64,000 bases of DNA, taken from assembly GCF_003076475.1 (NCBI RefSeq), contig NZ_CP020919.1, forward strand, positions 248,001-312,000. Reading direction: 5' to 3'. This stretch comes from Flavobacterium kingsejongi. Its GTDB lineage: Bacteria; Bacteroidota; Bacteroidia; Flavobacteriales; Flavobacteriaceae. The translations under genes were made by a program, and so were the position numbers. Positions 25,127-33,314 of this stretch are shown in pieces. Each line of letters starts with the position of its first letter. Position 1 is the stretch's first letter. Below the pieces are notes generated by a model. It saw only the letters and a program-made list of their open reading frames with translations, was not told the DNA's origin and did no database searches.

Positions 25127-25927
25127 TTATTCCTGTTTTTTAAATTCTTTGCGTTTGTCAATCAGAAAATCAATAAGCTCAAACTCTTTATCGGGAGCTA
25201 AAAGCGGCTTTGCTTTGGGATCTGATTCTGCAAATGCAAGAAAAAGTGCGGTTTCATTAGTATCTTTCAATTGGAGGACATCCATAAAAAAGTAGGTTGT
25301 GAATTTTTCTTTCACTGCTTCCGGAAATATCTTAGGGCTCACATATTCTTTTGTTTTCTTTTTATCATTCTTGCCAATTCCTAAAGCCTTACCGGCGGTC
25401 TTGAATATACGTACAAAGTCTAAACCGTCTTCAATACTCCCATCCGCAGGCATCGTTCGGTTTTTAACTGATGACTGCTGATCACCAATATATTTCTTGT
25501 CGATAATGGTCTGGTTATTATTTCCTAAAATATTATTATTGATGGTTTTAACTTTCATCCTTTTACTGTCTTTTTCCAGATTCCCGGATAAGGAGTTCAC
25601 CACTACTTCATCCAGTTCTTCCACAGAAAGATTGAGTTGTATGGTCATCGTCTCCACATCCATATCGAGTTGCTTCACGACCAAGACACCGGGTTTAAAG
25701 TTTACTCCGGAAAGGAGGAGCGTATCATTGGCACGTGCCGCAATGGTGAAATAGCCTAGTTCATCAGAAATGGAACTGAGGTTGGTATTTAAGTTTTTTA
25801 CATTTACATTTTCGGTAATCATACCATCAGAGACTAATTTGCCACGAATCATTTCCCGTGGCTTTTGCTGGGCAGACATTATAAATGTTAGTAAAAAAAA
25901 GAGGCATGTAAGTGTAGTTTTTTTCAT
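25127..25927 (-). CDS. Exported protein with carboxypeptidase-D regulatory-like domain, divergent paralogue
   Basis: A 266-residue protein starting MKKTTLTCLFFLLTFIMSAQQ, a clear signal peptide (an ATG five codons upstream is less likely). The first 100 residues after it form the beta-sandwich pattern seen in CarboxypepD_reg-like domains ('IRGKLVSDG' ... 'GYFTIAARANDTLLLSG' ... 'EELDEVVV'). The rest is low-complexity and lysine-rich, with no recognised domain. It shares the N-terminal module with the four genes upstream but not their 'NPEDLG' motif or C-terminal module. It is separated from them by 120 bases and ends at its own terminator. Function unknown. Confidence 0.75.
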   Translation of the reverse strand: MKKTTLTCLFFLLTFIMSAQQKPREMIRGKLVSDGMITENVNVKNLNTNLSSISDELGYFTIAARANDTLLLSGVNFKPGVLVVKQLDMDVETMTIQLNLSVEELDEVVVNSLSGNLEKDSKRMKVKTINNNILGNNNQTIIDKKYIGDQQSSVKNRTMPADGSIEDGLDFVRIFKTAGKALGIGKNDKKKTKEYVSPKIFPEAVKEKFTTYFFMDVLQLKDTNETALFLAFAESDPKAKPLLAPDKEFELIDFLIDKRKEFKKQE

Positions 25928-26047
25928 GGGGCTAAAGATCACAGAAAGTAAGTATTAAAAAATTAAGGTCTTTCGTTTGAGTGTTCAATTTAAGGATTTT
26001 AGCCGAAAGCGAAATGCCCTTTTAGGGAAATTTAGCATATTAAACCA

Positions 26048-26752
26048 TTAGTTCCCTACTGTTCTGATTGTATTGTACTTATCGGCAAGCCCACCCATCA
26101 AAAAGATCATCATATTTTTATTATTGGCTTTTAGTACCCGTACAAATTCCTGGTCTTCAATACAAAAATGTTTAAACCCAGCAATATACTCTGCCGGTAT
26201 GTGTAGTTTTTCAATATAGAATTCATCTTCAAACAGGTATTGGAATTTTTCATAGACCACTTCCTGTTTTTCAATTTCAGCTTGTTTTTTCAGTTTTCGG
26301 GTCTGCCCTGTGATAGCATTAATAATGGCATCTGTTCCACTGTTTGAAGTTTTCACTTTGCGTTCTGCAGGCGTATATACCTTTTGACCTTTAGCAACAA
26401 GCCCAAGATCTTCCGGATTAATGGATGTTTTTTTATCAACCACTACTTCATCGAGCTGATTTAGTGCAGCTTCCATTTTTACAGAAAATACCTGCTGGAA
26501 ATCAAAATCCTGGACACGGATCCGCTTTTCCCGGAACTGGACTGCCGTCAAAACCAGTACATCTCCTGTTTTTGCCATGATGCTAAAATTACCACCGGCA
26601 TCCGTTTGTGTTTCTTTTCCAGCAGTCAGGTTGACCACAAGGATACTCTCTACTCCAAGTCGGTCGGAAACTAATTTACCTTTAAGCAGTTGTTGTGAGG
26701 ATACCGAATTCGCCATAAAGAGGAGAAGCAGTAGTATAATCTTATTCGGCAT
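26048..26752 (-). CDS. Exported tandem paralogue 4 (regulatory-like domain plus conserved C-terminal module)
   Basis: A 234-residue protein with signal peptide 'MPNKIILLLLLFMANSVSSQ', then 'LLKGKLVSD' and a CarboxypepD_reg-like domain ending 'NQLDEVVVD'. The family motif 'INPEDLGLVAKGQKVYTPAER' follows at about residues 115-135. The C-terminal module has 'FEDEFYIEKLHIPAEYIAGFKHF' and 'LMGGLADKYN'. It starts directly after the stop of the preceding paralogue (TAAATG). Probably periplasmic. It is the most diverged of the four at its C-terminus. Confidence 0.78.
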   Translation of the reverse strand: MPNKIILLLLLFMANSVSSQQLLKGKLVSDRLGVESILVVNLTAGKETQTDAGGNFSIMAKTGDVLVLTAVQFREKRIRVQDFDFQQVFSVKMEAALNQLDEVVVDKKTSINPEDLGLVAKGQKVYTPAERKVKTSNSGTDAIINAITGQTRKLKKQAEIEKQEVVYEKFQYLFEDEFYIEKLHIPAEYIAGFKHFCIEDQEFVRVLKANNKNMMIFLMGGLADKYNTIRTVGN

Positions 26753-27475
26753 TTACTGTTTTTTATTATATTCCAGCGCCAACTCCATAATAATGAAAGA
26801 GGCGAGTGTTTTATTTTTCATCTGCATCGCTTCTGCAAATTTACTGTTTTCAATACTGTAATATTTAAAAGCGTCTACGTAATCTTTCTGTATTTTGAGC
26901 CTTTCCTGAATATACTCATCACTAAAATAGACTTCCAATTTTCTCAGCAGCAACTCTTTGCGTTCAACCACAAGTTTACTTTTAAGCATAGCGGTTCTTC
27001 CAGAAATCAGGTTCAGCAAGGGATCCAGACCAATTGAGAAACCGGTTCCTACTGTAATCACATTTCCTGTCGCCACCAGCAATCGCCTTTCTGCCGGAGT
27101 ATATGTTTTTTGCCCTCTTGGCACCAGCCCCAAATCTTCGGGATTAATACGGGTATTATTCACCTCAACTTCATCGAGTTGATTGGCATATACCTCAACC
27201 TGGATTTCCAGTACCTTTCCAAAATCAGACTGATCTACTACCAATCTTGTTTTCCGGAATTGTGGTGCCGTAAAAATCAGCAAATCCCCTTCGGAAGCCG
27301 TTATGGCAAAATTTCCGTCGGCATCTGTCTGCGTCTCCTTCTGAACACTCAGGTTAACGACCATAATTTGTCCGATCCCAGCCTTATTAGCCACAACTTT
27401 ACCTTTGATCTGCTGTTGGGAAAACGCAGTGCCAAAACTGAGCAGCAATAACATAAAGACAATCTGACTATTCAT
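26753..27475 (-). CDS. Exported tandem paralogue 3
   Basis: A 240-residue protein; the ATG at 27475 gives signal peptide 'MNSQIVFMLLLLSFGTAFSQ' (a TTG two codons upstream is possible). It has the regulatory-like domain, 'INPEDLGLVPRGQKTYTPAERR', the 'GLDPLLNLISGRTAMLK' segment shared with paralogue 1, and the C-terminal module 'YFSDEYIQERLKIQKDYVDAFKYYSIE'. Its start lies 8 bases inside the end of paralogue 2, indicating coupled translation. Function unknown. Confidence 0.78.
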   Translation of the reverse strand: MNSQIVFMLLLLSFGTAFSQQQIKGKVVANKAGIGQIMVVNLSVQKETQTDADGNFAITASEGDLLIFTAPQFRKTRLVVDQSDFGKVLEIQVEVYANQLDEVEVNNTRINPEDLGLVPRGQKTYTPAERRLLVATGNVITVGTGFSIGLDPLLNLISGRTAMLKSKLVVERKELLLRKLEVYFSDEYIQERLKIQKDYVDAFKYYSIENSKFAEAMQMKNKTLASFIIMELALEYNKKQ

Positions 27476-28115
27476 CGGCAAGCATTTTTTTATATTTTTC
27501 AGCGAGACGGAGCACGCATGTGTTAATAGTTACACTATTGTTATTATTCATTGCCTGTACAAATTCCGGATTCTCTATAATAAAATATTTATAGCCTTCC
27601 ACATATTCTTTAGGGATTCCAAGATTCTGTATGATCATGCTATCTTTAAAATAGCTTTCGAATTTGGCTCGAAGTTTGTCTTTTCTTTCAACAATCAATG
27701 CATCCCCATTTCCACGTAATGCTTTTCGTTCGCCCGGCGTATAGACCTTTTGCCCTTTTGGTACCAGCCCCAGATCTTCAGGATTGATCCGGTAGCGTTC
27801 CACCACAACTTCTTCGAGTTGGTTCGGATTGGTTTCCATCACTATCTCTAAGGTTTTTTCAAAGTCCGTTTCCTCCAGCACAATCCTTTTTTTATACAGT
27901 TCATAGGAAAACAATATCAGGAGATCACCTGGTTTTGCCCTGATCGTAAAATCACCCTGCAGATTTGTTTTTGTTTCCTTTTCGGTCGTTAGGTTTACAA
28001 CCAACACCCCTTCGGCAGCGGAATTTTCGGCAATCACCTTTCCTTTCAGAAGTTGCTGCGCCAATACGTCGCTAAAACTAAGACAAAATAAGATAAGGGT
28101 AAATTTATTTAACAT
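27468..28115 (-). CDS. Exported tandem paralogue 2
   Basis: A 215-residue protein; the start at 28115 gives the signal peptide 'MLNKFTLILFCLSFSDVLAQ'. The frame is open to 28301, but that stretch is inside paralogue 1 and has no signal sequence. It carries 'LLKGKVIAE', the regulatory-like domain ending 'NQLEEVVVERYR', 'INPEDLGLVPKGQKVYTPGER' and 'YFKDSMIIQNLGIPKEYVEGYKYF'. Unlike paralogues 1 and 3 it lacks the roughly 20-residue 'LDPLFN.. SGRT.ML' segment between these parts. It overlaps paralogue 1 by 11 bases. Confidence 0.78.
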   Translation of the reverse strand: MLNKFTLILFCLSFSDVLAQQLLKGKVIAENSAAEGVLVVNLTTEKETKTNLQGDFTIRAKPGDLLILFSYELYKKRIVLEETDFEKTLEIVMETNPNQLEEVVVERYRINPEDLGLVPKGQKVYTPGERKALRGNGDALIVERKDKLRAKFESYFKDSMIIQNLGIPKEYVEGYKYFIIENPEFVQAMNNNNSVTINTCVLRLAEKYKKMLADE

Positions 28116-28863
28116 CGGCAAGCACTTTTTTATACTCTTCTGCGAGTTCTCCCATAACAAATGCTGCTGTTGTTTTGTCTTTTTTGCCCATGGCTTCCAC
28201 AAATTTAGGATCATCCACAATGTAATATTTGAAACCATCCACAAATGCTTCTTCGATCTGAAGTTTTTCCCGGATGAATTCATCGCTGAAATAGGCTTCA
28301 ATTTTACGCAATAACTTGTCTTTCTTTTCTACTACCAAAGCTTTCTCTAACATTTTCGTCCTTCCGGAAAAAACATTAAATAAAGGATCCAATGAGAATG
28401 AGGTATTTAGTCCCAAGGTAGCGTCATATCCTGATGCTGCTTTGAGTTTGCGTTCTGCCGGTGTATATTTTTTTTGATTTTTGGGCACAATTCCCAGGCT
28501 TTCAGGATTAATATGATCATAACGCATGACCATAACTTCATCCAGATAATGCACAATTATTTCCATTTGTACCAACAAAAGATCCTTCTCCAGATCTTCT
28601 TCGGTCACTACAATCCGTTTGCCTTTAAACTGAAAAGCAGAAAACATGAGTGTGTCATTTACCCTGACCTTAATATCGAAATAACCACCTGCGATAGTCT
28701 TTACTCCTTTTTCGGTATTTAAATTGATTACATCCATACCTTCTAAATGAGAATACTGGGATACAATCTTTCCTTTTAAGTGTGTACGCTCTTTCTGCTG
28801 CGCTAATAATGAAGCTGTTGTTGTCAGAAAAAAGAATGGGAGAATAAGCATAATCCTTTGCAT
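28105..28863 (-). CDS. Exported tandem paralogue 1, first gene of the array
   Basis: A 252-residue protein; the ATG at 28863 gives the signal peptide 'MQRIMLILPFFFLTTTASLLAQ' (the frame opens at 28890). It has 'LKGKIVSQY', the regulatory-like beta domain, 'INPESLGIVPKNQKKYTPAER', 'SLDPLFNVFSGRTKMLE' and the C-terminal module 'YFSDEFIREKLQIEEAFVDGFKYY' ending 'GELAEEYKKVLADVK'. It begins the array of four same-strand, overlapping or abutting genes. The regulatory-like domain also occurs at the N-terminus of TonB-dependent transporters, but no barrel is present here. Function unknown. Confidence 0.78.
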   Translation of the reverse strand: MQRIMLILPFFFLTTTASLLAQQKERTHLKGKIVSQYSHLEGMDVINLNTEKGVKTIAGGYFDIKVRVNDTLMFSAFQFKGKRIVVTEEDLEKDLLLVQMEIIVHYLDEVMVMRYDHINPESLGIVPKNQKKYTPAERKLKAASGYDATLGLNTSFSLDPLFNVFSGRTKMLEKALVVEKKDKLLRKIEAYFSDEFIREKLQIEEAFVDGFKYYIVDDPKFVEAMGKKDKTTAAFVMGELAEEYKKVLADVK

Positions 28864-28873
28864 AATGGTGGTT

Positions 28874-28890
28874 TTGGGAAAACGTCCCAA
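28874..28890. promoter_or_regulatory. Inverted repeat upstream of the paralogue array
   Basis: TTGGGA (28874-28879) and TCCCAA (28885-28890) around a five-base spacer, 10 bases upstream of the first start codon. It could be a regulator site or a leader hairpin over the ribosome binding region. Confidence 0.35.
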
Positions 28891-29127
28891 TGGCTTGTTA
28901 TTTGTTTATGAAAACTCCCAATTCCTGCGTTATCCTTAAACTTTTAAAATAGTAAAGACAAACAATTAAACTTTAAGAAGATTTTGTAAATATATCTTTA
29001 GTGTTTCCAAAATTAATCCTAATGACCTTATAATATTATGTTAATATAATTCAGACCCTTACTCTTTCTATTTTTTGGCGCTAAAAAAGAAGGAAGATTT
29101 GTAATTTTACCCCTCAAAAAGCAATCC

Positions 29128-29838
29128 ATGAGAAATATCATTATTGCCAGTACTTCTACACTACATGATGGAAGTTACCTGGAATACCTGCTCCCTACAT
29201 TACAATCGCATTTTGAAAATGCCAAAACAATATTATTTATTCCTTATGCACGCCCAGGTGGTATTTCGCATGAAGACTACACACAAAAAGTACGCCAGGC
29301 ATTTAGCCCACTTGGAATTTCCGTAACCGGAATCCATGAATATGACAATCCTGCTGAAGCCATAACGAATGCCGAAGCCTTATTTACCGGAGGCGGAAAC
29401 ACCTTTGTATTGGTCACCCAACTGTACAAAAACAATTGTATGGAAGCCCTCGAAATAACAGTAAAAAATGGAACCCCTTATTTAGGAACCAGTGCCGGCA
29501 GTAATATTTGCGGCCTTAGCATGCAAACCACCAACGATATGCCAATTGTATATCCACCGAGCTTTAAAACCTTAGGATTCGTTCCGTTTAACATCAACCC
29601 TCATTATTTGGATCCTATTGCAGGTTCTACACACATGGGCGAAACCCGCGAAACCCGCATCCTGGAGTTCCATGCTTACAATAACATCCCGGTAGTAGGG
29701 CTGCGTGAAGGAAGCTGGCTTGAAGTAAAAGGAAATCACGTCACCCTGAAAGGTAGTTTACCTGCACGGATTTTCACAGCACAACACCTCCCTGAAGAAA
29801 TAGCACCGGAAAGCGACTTAAGCACATTAGGCCGATAA
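29128..29838 (+). CDS. pepE: Dipeptidase E (alpha-aspartyl dipeptidase)
   Basis: PepE is a cytoplasmic serine peptidase (S51) that hydrolyses dipeptides with N-terminal aspartate. The 236-residue protein has the nucleophile elbow GTSAGSN with Ser122, and Asp137 and His159 ('NPHYLDP') at the spacing of the Salmonella triad Ser120/Asp135/His157. 'FTGGGNTFVL' is also conserved. It is monocistronic, with a near-consensus promoter box (TAATTTTA, one mismatch) upstream and a strong terminator downstream. Confidence 0.93.
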   Translation: MRNIIIASTSTLHDGSYLEYLLPTLQSHFENAKTILFIPYARPGGISHEDYTQKVRQAFSPLGISVTGIHEYDNPAEAITNAEALFTGGGNTFVLVTQLYKNNCMEALEITVKNGTPYLGTSAGSNICGLSMQTTNDMPIVYPPSFKTLGFVPFNINPHYLDPIAGSTHMGETRETRILEFHAYNNIPVVGLREGSWLEVKGNHVTLKGSLPARIFTAQHLPEEIAPESDLSTLGR

Positions 29839-29860
29839 ACCACCGGTAGTCCAAAACAAA

Positions 29861-29896
29861 AAAGTTTCCCGAATCTTGTAGTATCCGGGAAACTTT
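29861..29896. terminator. Bidirectional terminator between pepE and a lipoprotein gene
   Basis: Stem AAAGTTTCCCG/CGGGAAACTTT (11 pairs) with a 14-base loop, an A-run before it and a T-run after it. It serves the two convergent genes. Confidence 0.88.
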
Positions 29897-29930
29897 TTTA
29901 TTCTAAAATCATGCAGTATGCTGCTTAATA

Positions 29931-30791
29931 TTATAATGGGGCAGTATAACGGTAGGCCTTTTTCACAGTGACCAATTTCCCATTTTCTTCTTTCAGGTAC
30001 TCGACAGTGGTTCCTTCGGCTCCAGCCCAATCGGTGACCATCTCAAAGCTGCCTTTATTTTCAAAAATAGTACTGATCGTAAACCATTCAAAACCAAAAT
30101 CACCGCCATCATCTACCCCCCAGGTACTCATCTCATCATATTCAGCAGGGAAATCTTTATAACTGATTTTAGTTGGCGTTATTGCTGCCAGGACTACCAA
30201 TGCCTGGTTACCTTTCATTTCAAACTCGACCAGGGCAATTTTTACTTTTTCTTTTACAGTAGCAATTACTGCACTCCTTTTTATCGTTCGTCCTTTATCC
30301 CGCTCTATTTTAGATCGCAAATCATTCGCTAATGTACCCTTCGTCTTGGAATCAAATTGCAAAGCCTGATGTTGTTTTAGAAATGCATCAGTACAAAGCA
30401 CAACGGTCTGATCATTTGGCAATGTAGCTTTTTCAACCTCATAGCGATGCCCACCGCTATTACTGAAATTAAAATAATTCTGCCTTCCGCTATCCTGATC
30501 GTTGGCTTTTTGGGTTCCTGTAAAAGCAACATGGAGCACCACACCCGCAGCGGAGAGGACATTCTTTATGTGTTTGGGTTGCTGGATACTATCGGAATCC
30601 AATAGCAGGATAACAGTACCCGGCTCATTGGTATAGCCAAAAAAGAGGCCATCTTCCATTGTATTTATTACTGTAGCAGGCTGTTCTTTTTCTGTTTTTT
30701 GCCCTGAAGGCACTTCGGTAGTTTTTTTATTAGTTTCTGATCCACAAGCGATGCTTATTACAGCCAAGAGTAATCCTATAAATTGTTTCAT
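29931..30791 (-). CDS. Lipoprotein of unknown function
   Basis: A 286-residue protein with a lipoprotein signal 'MKQFIGLLLAVISIAC' (lipobox SIAC, Cys16), followed by a K/T/E/P-rich linker to about residue 45. The rest looks like a globular alpha/beta protein with no motif I recognise. The C-terminal half contains 'WGVDDGGDFGFEWFTISTIFENKGSFEMVTDWAGAEGTTVE'-like sequence. It is a single gene between the pepE terminator and tRNA-Gly. The protein is probably anchored to a membrane facing the periplasm. Confidence 0.75.
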   Translation of the reverse strand: MKQFIGLLLAVISIACGSETNKKTTEVPSGQKTEKEQPATVINTMEDGLFFGYTNEPGTVILLLDSDSIQQPKHIKNVLSAAGVVLHVAFTGTQKANDQDSGRQNYFNFSNSGGHRYEVEKATLPNDQTVVLCTDAFLKQHQALQFDSKTKGTLANDLRSKIERDKGRTIKRSAVIATVKEKVKIALVEFEMKGNQALVVLAAITPTKISYKDFPAEYDEMSTWGVDDGGDFGFEWFTISTIFENKGSFEMVTDWAGAEGTTVEYLKEENGKLVTVKKAYRYTAPL

Positions 30792-30852
30792 TCTAATCGA
30801 GTATTAGGTGGTACAATATGATGAAGAAAGTGTTCTGTTTTGGACAAAAAAA

Positions 30853-30876
30853 AACCTCAAACTTTCGTTTGAGGTT
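30853..30876 (-). terminator. Terminator after tRNA-Gly
   Basis: On the minus strand AACCTCAAAC-GAAA-GTTTGAGGTT, a perfect ten-base stem with a GNRA tetraloop followed by a run of T. It lies just downstream of the tRNA 3' end. Confidence 0.93.
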
Positions 30877-30881
30877 TGCAG

Positions 30882-30954
<73 letters not shown>

Positions 30955-30966
30955 TTATCAACGGTG

Positions 30967-30998
30967 CAAATATACGCAATGTTTTTACTTTCCTGCAA
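30967..30998 (-). promoter_or_regulatory. tRNA-Gly promoter
   Basis: On the minus strand TTG (30996-30998), a 21-base spacer and TATATTTG (30967-30974) fit the Bacteroidota consensus. The -7 box ends 12 bases before the mature tRNA 5' end. Confidence 0.8.
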
Positions 30999-31163
30999 GC
31001 TTTTTTTGAAAAAAAATTAATTTTTATCCGCTTTTCTGTCTTACAAAATTGTAATTTATTTAATATGAAATATTTACGTTTTTATATTTTTTATCAGGTT
31101 TTATCTTTTTTTTCCATTGTTAAAAGAAAAGCTTAACTTTAAACCATAAAGCGTTCAAAAAAT

Positions 31164-31606
31164 ATGTCCAAAACGATTAAAAAAATAACCAGCGAAGCTA
31201 CTTATGCAGTACGCCAACCTGTTTTACGAGCCGGTATGCCTCTTGAAAGTTGTATTTTTGATGGTGATGACCTCAATACAACAGAACATTTCGGATATTT
31301 GAAACGGAGGCCCTAATGGGAATCATTTCACTATTCGAAAATAACAATACAGCCTTTGACCTACCCAAGCAATTTCAGATCCGTGGTATGGCCGTTTTGG
31401 AGCAATTTCAGAAGCGGGGCCTGGGAGAAGAATTGATACGATATACTGAAAATAGGGTGCGTCAAAAAAATGGGCAGCTAATTTGGTTTAATGCACGGGA
31501 AACCGCAGTAGGATTTTATCAAAAATTAGGCTACGCCATAACCGGCGAAGCTTTCGAAATCCCAACAGCAGGCACTCATTATATTATGAGCAAAAAAGTG
31601 GCTTAA
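31164..31606 (+). pseudogene. GNAT N-acetyltransferase broken by a one-base deletion
   Basis: Two frames together encode one small GNAT protein. The first (31164-31316) reads 'MSKTIKKITSEATYAVRQPVLR' to 'TTEHFGYLKRRP' and stops. The second, in another frame, continues 'MGIISLFENNN' with the acetyl-CoA motif 'FQKRGLGEELIRY' and ends 'IMSKKVA'. Inserting one T in the T-run at 31298-31300 joins them as 'HFGYFETEALMGIISLF' without a stop. This is a frameshift or a sequencing error. The downstream part could be reinitiated at the TAATG overlap (31314-31318) but would lack the N-terminal strands. Confidence 0.8.
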
Positions 31607-31730
31607 CTACTCATCGGTTGATCAAAAAACCGGGACAACAGGATTGTCACTATAATATACAGGCAAGGCATTGGAAAAAAAACAGTGCCCTGCCCTTTTC
31701 TGAGAAATACTACTATTAAAACATGTTGCT

Positions 31731-33314
31731 ATGAATGTATTGTATTCCCTCGCTATCGTCATCAGCCTTTCCGGAAGCCTTACACCGGTCCAGGCCAGCC
31801 CAAGCGTTGCACCAACAATCGCGATCAGCATTCCACAGGACCTCCAAAGCATTCCAATTGACACTACTCTCATTTATGCTACTGCAAATGATAGCCTTAT
31901 TGCACTTTATCGCAAAGCAGGCAATAAAACGATCTGGAACACCACCTCCAACCGGGAAGCCTATATCGCAGCCTTACGGACTCTTTCGACGGAAGGCCTG
32001 CAACCGGATGATTTTTGGATGGCTCAAATTATGGAGACAGAAACCCGAAATACACCCCTGGACACTACCGAACAGATGATCTACGATGTGTTATTAAGCC
32101 AGAGCTTTTACAGCTATATTGGACAAATTTCGAATGGCAAAGCAGATCCTAAAGAACTCTACACCGATTGGGACCTTAAACCGAATTCCGGATATTCTGC
32201 CATCTTATTATTAGATACCCTAAGCCACAATACGATCACAAAAACAATTGAAGACCATAAGCAAAAACACCCGATCTACCTGCAGCTCCAAAGAGCATTA
32301 CAATTATTAGACGGTTATCCGGAAGACCATACAAAAACAATAGTCCTTAAAACCCGAAAAATCCTCCCTAAGGAATCAAATGCTGCTTTAATTACCATCA
32401 AAAAGAAATTAGTATACTGGCATGACCTCAACACAACAGATACCACCAGCAACTACTATGACAATACCACAGCGAAGGCCGTAAAACAATTTCAAAAGCG
32501 GCATGGGTTAAAAGCAGATGGCATCATTGGCAATAATACCGTAGTAGCCCTGAATATTTCAAAAGCAACACGGCGGGAACAGCTTATCGCCAATCTGGAA
32601 CGCTGGCGTTGGTATCCGAGATCGATGGGGCAAAATTACCTGATCATTAATATTCCAGACTACTCCCTGTATGCGATAAAAAACGAGGATACCCTTCGGA
32701 TACATAAAGTCATCGTAGGAAAACCAGAGCGTAAAACTCCGATCCTATCTTCAAAGCTCAATTATATCGTCTACAATCCTACCTGGACTGTACCACCCAC
32801 TATCCTCAATGAAGATATCATTCCGGCTACTTCCCGTAATTTTTATTATTTGCAACAGAAAAACATTAAGGTCTATGACCAAAACAACAACCGGATTACA
32901 GCTTCAACCTGGAAGAAAGATCAGGCAAAAAATTACCGCTATGTCCAAAGCCCCGGAGATTTCAATTCATTAGGCAGAATGAAGATCAATTTCCCGAATC
33001 CTTATATGGTCTACCTGCATGATACCAATCACCGCAGTAGTTTTGGGAATAGCTATCGCGCCTTAAGTTCAGGCTGCGTGCGTGTGGAAGATCCAATCGC
33101 ACTTTCGGAATATCTATTGGACACTAAAAACTGGAGTAAAGAAAAAATACAGAGCACACTGGATACCCATAAAACCAAAAACGCCAGTATAACAGATGAC
33201 ATTTATGTACATCAGTTATACTGGACGGCCTGGATGGATGATTCGGAAAAATTGCAATTTCGTGAAGATATTTACAATCTGGATTCCGAACTATTCCATT
33301 ATCTAAACCATTGA
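31731..33314 (+). CDS. L,D-transpeptidase of the YcbB/LdtD type
   Basis: A 527-residue exported enzyme that makes 3-3 peptidoglycan cross-links or processes stem peptides. It has a signal peptide ('MNVLYSLAIVISLSGSLTPVQA'), a helical scaffold domain (about 40-220), a peptidoglycan-binding domain ('TTAKAVKQFQKRHGLKADGIIG', about 240-270) and a YkuD catalytic domain. The catalytic cysteine is Cys449 in 'RALSSGCVRVEDP', with the upstream 'VYLHDTN' histidine. The domain order is that of the large Gram-negative LdtD. It is convergent with a second L,D-transpeptidase-like gene, overlapping it by 12 bases. Confidence 0.92.
   Translation: MNVLYSLAIVISLSGSLTPVQASPSVAPTIAISIPQDLQSIPIDTTLIYATANDSLIALYRKAGNKTIWNTTSNREAYIAALRTLSTEGLQPDDFWMAQIMETETRNTPLDTTEQMIYDVLLSQSFYSYIGQISNGKADPKELYTDWDLKPNSGYSAILLLDTLSHNTITKTIEDHKQKHPIYLQLQRALQLLDGYPEDHTKTIVLKTRKILPKESNAALITIKKKLVYWHDLNTTDTTSNYYDNTTAKAVKQFQKRHGLKADGIIGNNTVVALNISKATRREQLIANLERWRWYPRSMGQNYLIINIPDYSLYAIKNEDTLRIHKVIVGKPERKTPILSSKLNYIVYNPTWTVPPTILNEDIIPATSRNFYYLQQKNIKVYDQNNNRITASTWKKDQAKNYRYVQSPGDFNSLGRMKINFPNPYMVYLHDTNHRSSFGNSYRALSSGCVRVEDPIALSEYLLDTKNWSKEKIQSTLDTHKTKNASITDDIYVHQLYWTAWMDDSEKLQFREDIYNLDSELFHYLNH

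Noticed and set aside
31622..31873. Minus-strand frame over the L,D-transpeptidase start
   Set aside because: It is antisense to the signal peptide region of a clear gene and has no supporting features.
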